Assembly: GCF_018613065.1 (NCBI RefSeq)
Contig: NZ_JAGGQW010000021.1
Location: 1 to 64,000, forward strand
Length of the DNA: 64,000 nt
Reading direction: 5' to 3'
Source of the DNA: Bacillus sp. ISL-7
Lineage (GTDB): Bacteria; Bacillota; Bacilli; Bacillales_B; DSM-18226
Part shown: one piece after another, positions 36,174 through 45,404 of the stretch
Numbering within the stretch: position 1 is the first letter of the stretch
Layout of the letters: the number at the start of each line of letters is the position of its first letter
The notes under the pieces: generated by a model
What the model was told of the DNA's origin: nothing
Databases searched by the model: none
What the model saw: the letters and a program-made list of their open reading frames with translations, nothing else
Translations under genes and position numbers: made by a program

Positions 36174-38501
36174 ATGAATGGAAAATATATTTATTTTACA
36201 ATTGCAGCGTTATTTGGTTTGTTATGTGTTCAATTAATATTTCTTCCTTTTTTCTTATTACAAACCCTGTATCTTTATCTTCTTTATAAATACAAACGAT
36301 TTATGAAATTTCAACTTGGGCTGGTAGCTGTGTGTTTTTTGACCTTCTTGTTTATCGGTCAACACTCAGTCTCAACCAATAAAACAGTCATCCCCCCATC
36401 CACTACCACCTTTAATCTTCAATATACCGAGGACCCAAAAATTGATGGTGACTTATTACAAGTGCAGGCTGCTAATGCACGGTACAAGGAAAAACTCCTC
36501 ATCCGCTACAAAATCCAATCAGAACAAGAAAAAGATCTATTAAAGACGAAAACCTTTTATCATTGTTTATGCAGGGTGTCAGGCACTCTGGAAAAACCGG
36601 CGATTGCCAAAAACCCCAATGCTTTTAATTACCGAATGTATTTATCTAGGAAGAACATTTATTGGATCATAGAGATACAAGAAAACCCATTGCAAACTTG
36701 CTCTCCGATGAAACCTTCTCCATTGGAATTGATAAAACAACTTCGATATTCTGGTATTAATTATCTTGAGTCACATTTTCCGATAGAAATCGCTTCACTT
36801 TCCGCCGCCTTACTATTTGGTGACAGAAATTTGTTTGACCCGGAAGTTTTAACTGCGTACCAAAAAACCGGTATTGTTCATTTGCTCGCCATTTCTGGAC
36901 TCCATGTTTCGTTATTAATTGCGATGGTTTTTTATATCGGCATTCGATTCGGACTAACGAGACAGTTTATGATCAATTTTCTTCTCATCATCCTGCCGAT
37001 TTATGTCATTCTGACAGGCGGTTCACCATCTGTTATTCGCTCAGCGATGATGATTTTCCTCGTGTTACTTACTGTAAAGTTAAGAGCTCGCGTGAGGCTT
37101 TTTCCCCTGGATGCTATAAGCATGGCATTTATTTTCTATTTATTTTTTAACCCAATGGTGATTTTTGATGCTGGCTTTCAACTCTCATTCTCAGTGAGTC
37201 TGGTGATCATTTTGTCTGCTCCATATATTTTGCAAGGCTATGAAAAGACCATAACGCGTATGCTTGCGACTTCGTTAGTTGCTCAATTAGCTGCACTCCC
37301 GTTCTTACTGTATCATTACTTTGAGGTTTCAATGATAGGTATCATCGCCAATATGGTCTATATTCCTCTTTTTTCATTTGTTTACCTCCCAGGATTGTAC
37401 CTTTTGTTTATCATTCAGTTTATGTTCGGAAAAACTCCGCTTATACTTATTAGTATTTTCAGAACAATCATTAGCCTCTCCAATTATCTTATAGAATATC
37501 TTGCTGATTTTACCTTCTTCCGCTTTATCCCTGGAAGACCAAATTGGTTTTTACTCATTATGTATATTTTTATCCTGCTTTTGATTTTTTTTATTTGGGA
37601 AACTAAAGCGTATCCGAAAAGGAAGGTCCATCTAATCGTATTGAGTGCTGTGCTGATTATTTTTCAACAAGGCTGGAACTGGTTATATCCATATGGTGAA
37701 GTGACCATGATTGATGTTGGCCAAGGGGATAGTATTTTAATTCACCTTGCACATGGTGAAGGAACCTATCTCATTGATACAGGCGGGACAATGAATTATA
37801 CAGAAGAAAAGTGGAGGGAACGAGCCAGTGCCTTTGAGGTAGGAAGGGATGTAGTGGTTCCCTTTTTAAAAGGACAAGGTATTACCAAGATTGACAAACT
37901 AATCTTAACACATGGGGATATGGACCATATTGGGGGGGCATTCTCGATATTAAAAGAGCTTGAAGTAAATCAAATCTTAATGCCTTCTGTAGTCGAGCCA
38001 TCAACTACTGAACTTGCCATTTTGGAGGAGGCTAAAAAGAAAAATATTGCTGTCATAAAAGTGTCAGAAGGAGACAAGTGGATTAGCGGGGAAAATGAAT
38101 TTTATATCCTTTCACCTGAAAAGAATTTTGCTGGTGAAAGAAACAGCGGTTCCATTGCCTTTATTGCTCAATTAGGGGGAGTTAGTTGGTTTTTTGGCGG
38201 AGATCTTGATCAAGAAGGGGAAGAGAAAATCATAAAAAAATATCCTAATTTAAAGGTTGATGTTTTAAAAGCTGGTCATCATGGGAGTAAAACATCAAGT
38301 GCAGAATCTTTTATTAATCAAATTAACCCAAGAATAGCATTAATTTCGGTCGGTGAAAAAAATCGTTTTGGCCACCCACATTCAGAAGTGCTTAACCGAT
38401 TAAGAAAAACAAATACAGTTATTTTTCGAACCGATCAGCAAGGAGCAATAACCTATAAATTTTATCAAGGAAAAGGAACCATTTCTCCCTATTTACCATA
38501 G
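36174..38501 (+). CDS. comEC: DNA internalization channel ComEC
   Basis: 775 residues. Order: N-terminal membrane segments, an extracellular OB-like region (about 75-185), the multi-helix Competence domain (about 190-500, with LLAISGLHVSLL), then a metallo-beta-lactamase domain with DVGQGDS and the metal motif HGDMDH at 580-585. It moves single-stranded DNA across the membrane; the C-terminal domain may degrade the other strand. Start ATG 36174 with GGAGAAG is preferred to ATG 36147, which lacks a site. Confidence 0.95.
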   Translation: MNGKYIYFTIAALFGLLCVQLIFLPFFLLQTLYLYLLYKYKRFMKFQLGLVAVCFLTFLFIGQHSVSTNKTVIPPSTTTFNLQYTEDPKIDGDLLQVQAANARYKEKLLIRYKIQSEQEKDLLKTKTFYHCLCRVSGTLEKPAIAKNPNAFNYRMYLSRKNIYWIIEIQENPLQTCSPMKPSPLELIKQLRYSGINYLESHFPIEIASLSAALLFGDRNLFDPEVLTAYQKTGIVHLLAISGLHVSLLIAMVFYIGIRFGLTRQFMINFLLIILPIYVILTGGSPSVIRSAMMIFLVLLTVKLRARVRLFPLDAISMAFIFYLFFNPMVIFDAGFQLSFSVSLVIILSAPYILQGYEKTITRMLATSLVAQLAALPFLLYHYFEVSMIGIIANMVYIPLFSFVYLPGLYLLFIIQFMFGKTPLILISIFRTIISLSNYLIEYLADFTFFRFIPGRPNWFLLIMYIFILLLIFFIWETKAYPKRKVHLIVLSAVLIIFQQGWNWLYPYGEVTMIDVGQGDSILIHLAHGEGTYLIDTGGTMNYTEEKWRERASAFEVGRDVVVPFLKGQGITKIDKLILTHGDMDHIGGAFSILKELEVNQILMPSVVEPSTTELAILEEAKKKNIAVIKVSEGDKWISGENEFYILSPEKNFAGERNSGSIAFIAQLGGVSWFFGGDLDQEGEEKIIKKYPNLKVDVLKAGHHGSKTSSAESFINQINPRIALISVGEKNRFGHPHSEVLNRLRKTNTVIFRTDQQGAITYKFYQGKGTISPYLP

Positions 38502-38524
38502 GATAAAGCATCTCAAGAAAAATT

Positions 38525-38548
38525 AAAAAAGACTGCACGAATGCAGTC
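38525..38548 (-). terminator. terminator of yqzM (minus strand)
   Basis: Minus-strand stem GACTGCA-TTCG-TGCAGTC then TTTTTTAATTTTT. It also lies just past comEC. Confidence 0.8.
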
Positions 38549-38576
38549 TCCTATATTACTCATATGTAGCCATTCA

Positions 38577-38711
38577 TTATGAACCGATTACTTTAATGAC
38601 TGTAGCAACAATAAACATTATGGCAAAAAAACCAAAGGAAACCCCAAATCCTACCCCAGAATCAATCGCGTCGTTTCGTTTACTTTGCACATCTTTTTCA
38701 AATTCATTCAC
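38577..38711 (-). CDS. yqzM: YqzM family small membrane protein
   Basis: 44 residues beginning MNEFEKDVQSKRNDAIDSGV, then a single membrane helix ending KVIGS. It closely matches YqzM of B. subtilis, which has the same place next to comEC. GTG 38711 follows AGGAGGGG on the minus strand. The ORF is too short for routine calling. Function unknown. Confidence 0.93.
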   Translation of the reverse strand: MNEFEKDVQSKRNDAIDSGVGFGVSFGFFAIMFIVATVIKVIGS

Positions 38712-38854
38712 AGTCTACCCCTCCTATTTCACATATAGTATAAGTCATTCTCAAGAAAAAATCCAGCGTACATCAAAATGCTTTCCTTAACTGACAAGAG
38801 TTGTCAAAATAGTGAGACTGATAAAAGGCTACACTAAACTTACACAAGGAACTC

Positions 38855-38894
38855 CGCCAGACAATAGAATATCCTAGGGCTTCTATTGCAGGCG
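38855..38894. repeat. imperfect hairpin upstream of holA
   Basis: CAATAGAA (38862-38869) pairs with TTCTATTG (38881-38888), extended by CGCC (38855-38858) with GGCG (38891-38894). Confidence 0.6.
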
Positions 38895-38907
38895 TTCATT
38901 ATAGATT

Positions 38908-38941
38908 GGGAATTAGCACTTATTGATAAGTGCTAATTCCC
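38908..38941. promoter_or_regulatory. CIRCE-like perfect hairpin upstream of holA
   Basis: A perfect 15-bp inverted repeat with a 4-base loop; it contains TTAGCACT and AGTGCTAA, the outer parts of CIRCE, separated by 8 bases where CIRCE has 11. It lies just before the holA promoter. No T run follows. Confidence 0.55.
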
Positions 38942-39011
38942 TTTAAATGCTTGTCAAATTGTCCAAGCTTCTTTACCATATATATGAGTGGGAGAAGGGG
39001 AGCGCTGACAA

Positions 39012-40028
39012 ATGGTAGTGGATATTTGGAGAAAAATTAAACAAAAGGAAATTGCTCCTATTTATTTATTATTTGGAACAGAGACATTCTTAATAAATGA
39101 AACAAAGCAATTATTACTTAACCATATTTTAAACGAAGAAGAAAAGGATTTTAATTTTGCAAGCTATGATTTAGAGGAAACACCAATTGAGGTTGCAATC
39201 GAAGATGCTGAAACCTTTCCTTTTTTAGGAGAAAGAAAAGTTATCTTTTTACATAATCCTGTTTTTTTAACGGCTGAAAAATCAAAAGAAAAGATTGATC
39301 ATAATTTATCTAGGTTCGAAATGTATTTAAAAGAGCCGGCACCCTACTCAGTATTAGTTATTTCGGCACCATATGAAAAATTGGATGAACGGAAAAAAAT
39401 AACGAAAGAATTAAAAAGAAATGCTGAAATAGTCGAAGCCAAAAAGTTAAATGAACATGATTTACGAAACTGGGTAAAGAGCAGGGCGAAAAGAAGTGGG
39501 ATTGAATTTGAACCTGATGCTATTGAACAATTGCTCGCATTGGTTGGAACAAATATGTTTATGATTACAAGTGAAGTGGACAAATTAGCATTATACGCTG
39601 CAGATGAAAAAAGAATTGATGTCAGCCTAGTGGAAAAATTAGTTGCTCGTTCACTTGAGCAAAATATTTTTACGCTCATTGAAAAAGTGGTTCAGCGAAA
39701 ACTCGATGAAGCCTTAAGAATTTATTATGATTTGTTAAAACAAAATGAAGAGCCGATTAAGATTCTGGCATTGTTGGCAGGACAATTTAGGTTAATTTAT
39801 CAAGTGAAGGAGCTCTCAAGAAGAGGATATGGACAGCAGCAAATATCAGGTTTCTTGAAAACACACCCATTCCGAGTCAAACTTGCTCTCGGTCAAGCTC
39901 CTAAATTTACAGATGAAGAATTGGCTAATATAATTGACCTCCTTGCTGAAGCGGACTACCAAATGAAAACAGGAGGCATGAATAAATCTTTATTGATTGA
40001 GATGTTTCTATTTCATTTAAAGAAATAA
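39012..40028 (+). CDS. holA: DNA polymerase III delta subunit (YqeN)
   Basis: 338 residues of the HolA family: AAA+-like fold without an active P loop (IYLLFGTETFLINETKQLL near 16-34) and the C-terminal collar domain (NEEPIKILALLAGQFRLIYQVKEL). It opens the beta clamp in the clamp loader. The ATG follows an AGAAGGGGAGC stretch. A bidirectional terminator separates it from rpsT. Confidence 0.93.
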   Translation: MVVDIWRKIKQKEIAPIYLLFGTETFLINETKQLLLNHILNEEEKDFNFASYDLEETPIEVAIEDAETFPFLGERKVIFLHNPVFLTAEKSKEKIDHNLSRFEMYLKEPAPYSVLVISAPYEKLDERKKITKELKRNAEIVEAKKLNEHDLRNWVKSRAKRSGIEFEPDAIEQLLALVGTNMFMITSEVDKLALYAADEKRIDVSLVEKLVARSLEQNIFTLIEKVVQRKLDEALRIYYDLLKQNEEPIKILALLAGQFRLIYQVKELSRRGYGQQQISGFLKTHPFRVKLALGQAPKFTDEELANIIDLLAEADYQMKTGGMNKSLLIEMFLFHLKK

Positions 40029-40029
40029 A

Positions 40030-40062
40030 AAAACGATTCCTGTTCAAGGGAATCGTTTTTTT
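40030..40062. terminator. bidirectional terminator between holA and rpsT
   Basis: AAAACGATTCC / GGAATCGTTTT with a T run on the plus strand and an A run that serves the minus strand. Confidence 0.9.
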
Positions 40063-40070
40063 ACGCTCAA

Positions 40071-40331
40071 TTATAGAGCGTTAGTTTTTTTCATTAGACG
40101 GGATTTTTTACGAGCAGCAGCATTTTTGTGGATAAGACCTTTTGCAGCAGCCTTGTCTAATTTACTAGCAGCAGTTGCAAATACTTCTTTAGCAGCAGCA
40201 CCGTCGTTAGTAGAAATAGCAGCTTCTACTTTCTTAACAGCAGTACGCATTGCAGATTTCGCAGTTGTATTTTGAGCATTACGAGCTTCGCTTGTTTTTA
40301 CACGCTTAATAGCAGATTTAATATTAGGCAT
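40071..40331 (-). CDS. rpsT: 30S ribosomal protein S20
   Basis: 86 residues, helical and rich in Lys/Ala ([18 protein letters not shown], then [19 protein letters not shown]). It binds 16S rRNA early in 30S assembly. ATG 40331 lies behind GGAGGTGAAAG; the two codons upstream are within that site. Convergent with holA. Confidence 0.97.
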   Translation of the reverse strand: MPNIKSAIKRVKTSEARNAQNTTAKSAMRTAVKKVEAAISTNDGAAAKEVFATAASKLDKAAAKGLIHKNAAARKKSRLMKKTNAL

Positions 40332-40411
40332 TACTTTCACCTCCTACAAAGAATCGAGACACTATATGAACTCGACTTAACATTCATAAAAAATAATTCA
40401 GAACATGAAAT

Positions 40412-40440
40412 ATTTTATCAAATGGAAGCCTATAATGCAA
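40412..40440 (-). promoter_or_regulatory. sigma-A promoter of rpsT
   Basis: On the minus strand TTGCAT (40440-40435) and TAAAAT (40417-40412) are 17 bases apart. The start of gpr is about 110 bases away on the other strand. Confidence 0.6.
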
Positions 40441-40548
40441 TACTTGTTTCTACGAAGAAGAATATCATTTGCATGTTTTATGTCGGAAAGGGCAAAAATA
40501 GGGAATAGTTTCTAGATTTTAGGAAAATTTTGATGGGAGTGAATAATA

Positions 40549-41673
40549 ATGGGTGAGTCGATTGACTTAAGTAAGTACTCTGTTCGAACGGATTTGGCAA
40601 TTGAAGCAAGGGAAATGGTTCTTACACAGCAGAAAGGAACTGTCGGGCAAGAGAAGGATCTTTCACAAATTGAAGGCGTGATTATTAAGGAAAAAGATGT
40701 TGATGACATAAAGATTTCATTAGTTGAAGTGACCAAACAGGGTGAACAACAGCTGGGCAAAAAAGCTGGTAGATATTTAACGGTGGAAGTACAAGGGATT
40801 CGTCAGCAAAATACAGAGGTACAGCAAAAGGTGGAAGAAATTTTCGCTAGAGAGTTTGCTTACTTTTTGGAGGGAACTGGGATTAAAAAGACGGATTCAT
40901 GTCTTGTTGTTGGGCTCGGAAATTGGAATGTAACCCCCGATGCACTTGGACCCATGGTATGTGAAAACTTGTTGGTTACACGTCATCTTTTTCAGCTTCA
41001 GCCGGAAAATGTCGAAGAAGGCTATCGTTCCGTAAGTGCACTATCACCTGGTGTTATGGGTTTAACCGGGATTGAGACAAGTGATATCATTTTTGGAGTT
41101 GTTGAAAAAACAAAACCTGATTTTGTGATTGCCATTGATGCACTAGCATCACGATCGATAGAAAGAGTGAATTCGACGATCCAAATCTCTGATACAGGCA
41201 TTCATCCTGGTTCTGGTGTTGGTAATAAAAGAAAAGAACTGAGTAAGGAAACCTTGGGTATTCCTGTCATTGCGATTGGAGTTCCGACCGTTGTCGATGC
41301 CGTCTCCATTACAAGTGATACGATTGATTTTATTCTCAAGCATTTTGGGAAAGAACTTCGTGAAGGAAATCGGCCTTCGAGGGCACTTGCACCAGCAGGA
41401 ATGAGTTTCGGAGAAAAGCGAAAATTGACCGAAGAGGATTTACCTGAGGAAAAGCACCGTAAGACGTTTCTTGGGATGATTGGTACACTAGAGGATGATG
41501 AAAAAAGAAAATTAATTTATGAGGTGTTATCTCCAATCGGACATAATTTAATGGTCACTCCAAAGGAAGTAGACGTTTTTATTGAAGATATGGCAAATTT
41601 GATTGCGAACGGATTGAATTCCTCGCTTCATAGTGCAGTGGACCAAGAGAACGCTGGATTTTATACAAAATAG
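40549..41673 (+). CDS. gpr: germination protease GPR
   Basis: 374 residues. The N-terminus [20 protein letters not shown] matches the zymogen whose first ~15 residues are removed during sporulation. Conserved acidic stretches such as [17 protein letters not shown] near 121 belong to the aspartate-type active site. It degrades small acid-soluble spore proteins at germination. In B. subtilis it is made in the forespore. ATG 40549 follows GGGAGTG. Confidence 0.96.
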   Translation: MGESIDLSKYSVRTDLAIEAREMVLTQQKGTVGQEKDLSQIEGVIIKEKDVDDIKISLVEVTKQGEQQLGKKAGRYLTVEVQGIRQQNTEVQQKVEEIFAREFAYFLEGTGIKKTDSCLVVGLGNWNVTPDALGPMVCENLLVTRHLFQLQPENVEEGYRSVSALSPGVMGLTGIETSDIIFGVVEKTKPDFVIAIDALASRSIERVNSTIQISDTGIHPGSGVGNKRKELSKETLGIPVIAIGVPTVVDAVSITSDTIDFILKHFGKELREGNRPSRALAPAGMSFGEKRKLTEEDLPEEKHRKTFLGMIGTLEDDEKRKLIYEVLSPIGHNLMVTPKEVDVFIEDMANLIANGLNSSLHSAVDQENAGFYTK

Positions 41674-41677
41674 AAGA

Positions 41678-41784
41678 ATTTTAAGAGGTACTTTCGAAAT
41701 CTATGTTTTACAGGAAGTGCCTCGAAAATATAACTAGTGGTTCTATCGATTCTAGTATCTTCATAAGATTTACTAGAATCCGAT
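41678..41784 (+). other. two hairpins in the gpr-spoIIP interval
   Basis: GAGGTACTT pairs with AAGTGCCTC (about 41685-41724), and GATTCTAG pairs with CTAGAATC (about 41749-41781). Neither is followed by a T run. The second ends shortly before the spoIIP ribosome binding site. Confidence 0.5.
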
Positions 41785-41799
41785 TTGCGAGGTGGAACC

Positions 41800-43002
41800 A
41801 TGAAAACTAGAAATTCAGGAACGTTTGTTATGGTACAAGGATCAAGTTTACTAAAAGCCGTTGGATTACTGTTAATATTTATGATAATGATTTTCTCTAT
41901 TAGTGGATTATTAACCTCGTTAAAGCCACAATATCGGCCTATGTCATCTTCAGTAAATCAGGCTGCAACCAACGTGAATGGAGAGCTGCTTTATCAATTA
42001 ATGGGCTGGGAAAACCATCATTTTTTATCAGTTGGACAAGATTGGACGTCAACTCCTAAATTAACCAACTTGGTATTTAAGCTATCAAGCAATATAAATT
42101 TAAATGATCCTCGAAGCTTGCTTGGCAGAGAGCTTCCCGGATTCTTTCAATTTGATGGGAAAATTCTTGTGGCTGGTGAGGGTACTAATTACACTAATAT
42201 GCCAATTGAATCTGCACCTCCTATCGAAATTATGAAAGCAGAGAGGGAGGCTGCTTTGCAAAATTTAGAAGGTATCGAGAAGCCATCGGGTGAAAAGCCC
42301 CCTTCAACACCGGGACAAACAACAGGGAATCACAAGGTTGTATATGTTTATTTTACACATACGCGGGAATCTTATTTACCCTATCTCAAAGGTGTGACAG
42401 ACCCTGATAAAGCTTACCATTCACAAATTAACGTCACCAAAATTGGCGATCAATTAAAAACGAGCTTAGAGGATCGAGGAATCGGTACTTTTATTGATAA
42501 AACTGATATCCAGGCGAACTTAAATAAAAAAGGTTTAGGTTACCCAAAATCGTACCAGGAATCTCGCCCGGTTGTTCAAGCAGCCATGGCATCAAACCGT
42601 GATTTAGATTATTTTATTGATATTCATAGAGATTCACGCCGCAAGAACCAAACAACAGTTAGCATTAATGGAAAGTCCTTTGCAAAGCTTGCGTTTGTAA
42701 TCGGTGGCAAAAACCCAAATTATGAAAAGAATGCAAAACTAGCAACAGAACTCCACAATCAACTGCAAAAAAAATATAAGGGTTTAAGTAGGGGAGTAAT
42801 CATTAAAAATGAAGCTGGGTCTAATAGTATCTACAACCAAAACCTTTCCAATAATGCAATCTTAATTGAATTTGGCGGAGTGGATAATACGTTTGAAGAA
42901 TTAAATCGGTCAGCTGACGCTCTTGCGGATGTATTTAGTGAATTTTACTGGCAGGCTGAAAAAGTTAACAAGGATGTTGAGCAATCAACCAATAAACAAT
43001 AG
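41800..43002 (+). CDS. spoIIP: stage II sporulation protein P
   Basis: 400 residues: membrane anchor at about 17-38, then a linker and the C-terminal amidase/endopeptidase domain (VYFTHTRESYLPYL near 184, FIDIHRDSRR near 267, LIEFGGVDN near 355). With SpoIID and SpoIIM it hydrolyses septal peptidoglycan in engulfment. Start ATG 41800 with GAGGTGG; the TTG at 41785 is before that site. Downstream of gpr, as in B. subtilis. Confidence 0.95.
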   Translation: MKTRNSGTFVMVQGSSLLKAVGLLLIFMIMIFSISGLLTSLKPQYRPMSSSVNQAATNVNGELLYQLMGWENHHFLSVGQDWTSTPKLTNLVFKLSSNINLNDPRSLLGRELPGFFQFDGKILVAGEGTNYTNMPIESAPPIEIMKAEREAALQNLEGIEKPSGEKPPSTPGQTTGNHKVVYVYFTHTRESYLPYLKGVTDPDKAYHSQINVTKIGDQLKTSLEDRGIGTFIDKTDIQANLNKKGLGYPKSYQESRPVVQAAMASNRDLDYFIDIHRDSRRKNQTTVSINGKSFAKLAFVIGGKNPNYEKNAKLATELHNQLQKKYKGLSRGVIIKNEAGSNSIYNQNLSNNAILIEFGGVDNTFEELNRSADALADVFSEFYWQAEKVNKDVEQSTNKQ

Positions 43003-43021
43003 ATGTAAGGGAGCATTTTTT

Positions 43022-43348
43022 ATGAAGATGTTCATGTTAAAAAGCTTATGCTTAAGCGCTCTCATGTTAATCTCTGTTTTAGTAGGAATGCAATTAGCTA
43101 ATGATGGTATTCATAAAATGAAAGGCTATGATGATCCCAATTTTCAAAATGCTGTCAGTTTAAATGAAACGGACAATGACCTAAGAGCTACCTTTCTGGG
43201 GAATGATATCTCAAGCCATGATCTTGAGGCAAAGAAGAAGAAACTCGAAGAAATAAGTGCTTATAATTTTTTCTCTTCGATGGGAAAGAAGATGTCTGAA
43301 GGGATATCAGGTGCCTCCGAAAAAATAGTTGATCTCATAGCTGATTAA
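43022..43348 (+). CDS. yqxA: YqxA family protein (DUF3679)
   Basis: 108 residues: an N-terminal hydrophobic segment (FMLKSLCLSALMLISVLVG) that is a membrane anchor or signal, then a charged Lys-rich helix. It follows spoIIP by 19 bases, as yqxA does in B. subtilis. Function unknown. The frame extends upstream into spoIIP, but the only ribosome binding site (AAGGGAG) fits ATG 43022. Confidence 0.85.
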   Translation: MKMFMLKSLCLSALMLISVLVGMQLANDGIHKMKGYDDPNFQNAVSLNETDNDLRATFLGNDISSHDLEAKKKKLEEISAYNFFSSMGKKMSEGISGASEKIVDLIAD

Positions 43349-43355
43349 AACGTGT

Positions 43356-43387
43356 AAGTGGCACCTTTTGGGTGCCGCTATTTTATT
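43356..43387 (+). terminator. terminator after yqxA
   Basis: GTGGCACC / GGTGCCGC with a short T-containing loop, then TATTTTATTTT. Confidence 0.8.
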
Positions 43388-43487
43388 TTAGGAAATAATC
43401 TTATTAGAGTTTCCATTGAATCTTGTTAATCCTATTGATATAATTCAAAATAGTGTATATGTGCGAGTATAGTAGGAGTGAAATACC

Positions 43488-45323
43488 GTGAACAATAATG
43501 AAAGACTTAAACGACAATCAAAAATTAGAAATTTCTCGATTATTGCCCATATCGATCATGGGAAATCAACATTGGCTGACCGTATTTTGGAAAAAACCAA
43601 TGCCTTAACCTCTCGGGAAATGAAAGACCAGCTATTAGATTCAATGGACCTTGAAAGAGAACGCGGGATTACCATTAAGTTAAATGCCGTCCAGTTAAAA
43701 TACAAAGCTAAAGATGGAGAAGAATATATTTTCCATTTAATTGATACACCGGGACATGTCGATTTTACGTATGAGGTATCAAGGAGTCTTGCAGCCTGTG
43801 AAGGGGCTGTTTTAGTCGTTGACGCTGCACAAGGAATTGAAGCACAGACACTAGCGAACGTTTACCTTGCCCTTGATAACGACCTTGAAATATTACCAGT
43901 CATCAATAAAATCGACTTACCTAGTGCTGACCCAGAACGGGTCCGCGGTGAAATTGAGGAAGTCATCGGCTTGGATGCTTCAGAAGCTGTATTAGCTTCA
44001 GCAAAAGCTGGTATCGGGATCGAAGAAATCCTAGAACAGGTTGTACAAAAAGTTCCTGCACCAACCGGAGATCCGGAAGCACCATTAAAAGCGCTGATTT
44101 TCGATTCCCTCTATGATGCCTATCGTGGTGTTGTTGCCTACATCCGTGTTGTCGAAGGAACTGTTAAAGTTGGCGACAAAGTAAGAATGATGGCTACTGG
44201 GAAAGAATTTGAAGTGAATGAGGTAGGTGTATTTACACCAAAAGCGACGTTGCTTGATGAGTTAACTGTCGGAGATGTTGGCTTTTTATCTGCATCGATT
44301 AAAAATGTCGGCGATACTCGTGTCGGTGATACGATTACAAATGCGAAAAATGGGGCAACAGAAGCCCTTCCTGGTTACCGCAAACTCAACCCAATGGTTT
44401 ATTGCGGGTTATATCCAATTGATACAGCGAAATTTAATGACCTGCGTGAAGCGCTTGAAAAGCTGCAGTTAAATGATTCATCACTTCAATTTGAACCTGA
44501 AACATCGCAGGCTCTTGGATTCGGTTTCCGTTGTGGATTTTTAGGACTTCTTCATATGGAAATCATTCAAGAACGGATTGAGCGTGAATTCAAAATCGAC
44601 CTAATTACGACTGCACCAAGTGTTATCTATCACGTTCACATGACAGATGGTTCTGAAATAAAGGTGGATAATCCATCGGATTTACCAGATCCACAAAAAA
44701 TAGACCGTGTGGAAGAGCCATATGTAAAAGCAACAATGATGGCTCCGAATGATTATGTAGGAACTATTATGGAACTTTGCCAACTTAAACGCGGGATTTT
44801 TGTTACGATGGAATACCTGGCTGAAAATAGGGTGAGTATCATCTACGAGATGCCATTAGCGGAAATTGTTTATGATTTCTTTGATCAATTAAAATCAAGC
44901 ACAAGAGGATATGCATCTTTTGATTACGAACTAATTGGTTATAAGCCTTCGAGTCTGGTTAAAATGGACATATTGTTAAATGCTGAAAAGGTCGATGCAC
45001 TCAGCTTTATTGTCCATAAAGATTTTGCGTATGAACGCGGAAAAATCATCGTCGAAAAGCTGAAAGAACTTATTCCAAGACAACAGTTTGAGGTTCCTAT
45101 TCAGGCTGCAATTGGTCAAAAAATTGTTGCTCGTTCCACAATTAAAGCCATGCGTAAAAACGTATTAGCAAAATGTTATGGTGGAGATATCTCTCGTAAA
45201 CGTAAATTGTTAGAAAAGCAAAAAGAAGGTAAGAAGCGGATGAAACAAGTTGGATCCGTTGAAGTACCCCAAGAAGCATTCATGGCTGTCTTAAAAATGG
45301 ATGATAACAACACAAAAAAATAA
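43488..45323 (+). CDS. lepA: elongation factor 4 (LepA)
   Basis: 611 residues. GTPase domain with AHIDHGKST near 20-28, DTPGH near 86-90 and [12 protein letters not shown]-like domains follow; the unique C-terminal domain includes [16 protein letters not shown]. It acts on the ribosome in initiation or back-translocation. Start GTG 43488 behind TAGGAGTG. Full length. Confidence 0.97.
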   Translation: MNNNERLKRQSKIRNFSIIAHIDHGKSTLADRILEKTNALTSREMKDQLLDSMDLERERGITIKLNAVQLKYKAKDGEEYIFHLIDTPGHVDFTYEVSRSLAACEGAVLVVDAAQGIEAQTLANVYLALDNDLEILPVINKIDLPSADPERVRGEIEEVIGLDASEAVLASAKAGIGIEEILEQVVQKVPAPTGDPEAPLKALIFDSLYDAYRGVVAYIRVVEGTVKVGDKVRMMATGKEFEVNEVGVFTPKATLLDELTVGDVGFLSASIKNVGDTRVGDTITNAKNGATEALPGYRKLNPMVYCGLYPIDTAKFNDLREALEKLQLNDSSLQFEPETSQALGFGFRCGFLGLLHMEIIQERIEREFKIDLITTAPSVIYHVHMTDGSEIKVDNPSDLPDPQKIDRVEEPYVKATMMAPNDYVGTIMELCQLKRGIFVTMEYLAENRVSIIYEMPLAEIVYDFFDQLKSSTRGYASFDYELIGYKPSSLVKMDILLNAEKVDALSFIVHKDFAYERGKIIVEKLKELIPRQQFEVPIQAAIGQKIVARSTIKAMRKNVLAKCYGGDISRKRKLLEKQKEGKKRMKQVGSVEVPQEAFMAVLKMDDNNTKK

Positions 45324-45330
45324 ACTAGCG

Positions 45331-45378
45331 GGAGGTTAGGACAAGCCATTTTTTCGGGCGAATTCTAGCCTCTTTTTG
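45331..45378 (+). terminator. terminator-like hairpin between lepA and hemW
   Basis: GAGGTTA pairs with TAGCCTC (one G-U pair) over a long loop, then TTTTTG. It is about 25 bases before hemW. Confidence 0.6.
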
Positions 45379-45404
45379 TTACAAGAACAGAGGAAGTGAA
45401 AGAA

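Larger units (their letters stand above)
38712..39011. other. yqzM-holA intergenic region
   Basis: 300 bases between divergent genes. It holds two hairpins, 38855-38894 and 38908-38941, and a possible holA promoter (TTGTCA 38951-38956, TACCAT 38974-38979, 17-base spacer). No ORF is supported. Confidence 0.6.

Noticed and set aside
40272..40508. 79-codon ORF opposite the rpsT start
   Set aside because: No ribosome binding site; it overlaps rpsT and its promoter on the other strand, and the composition is not protein-like.
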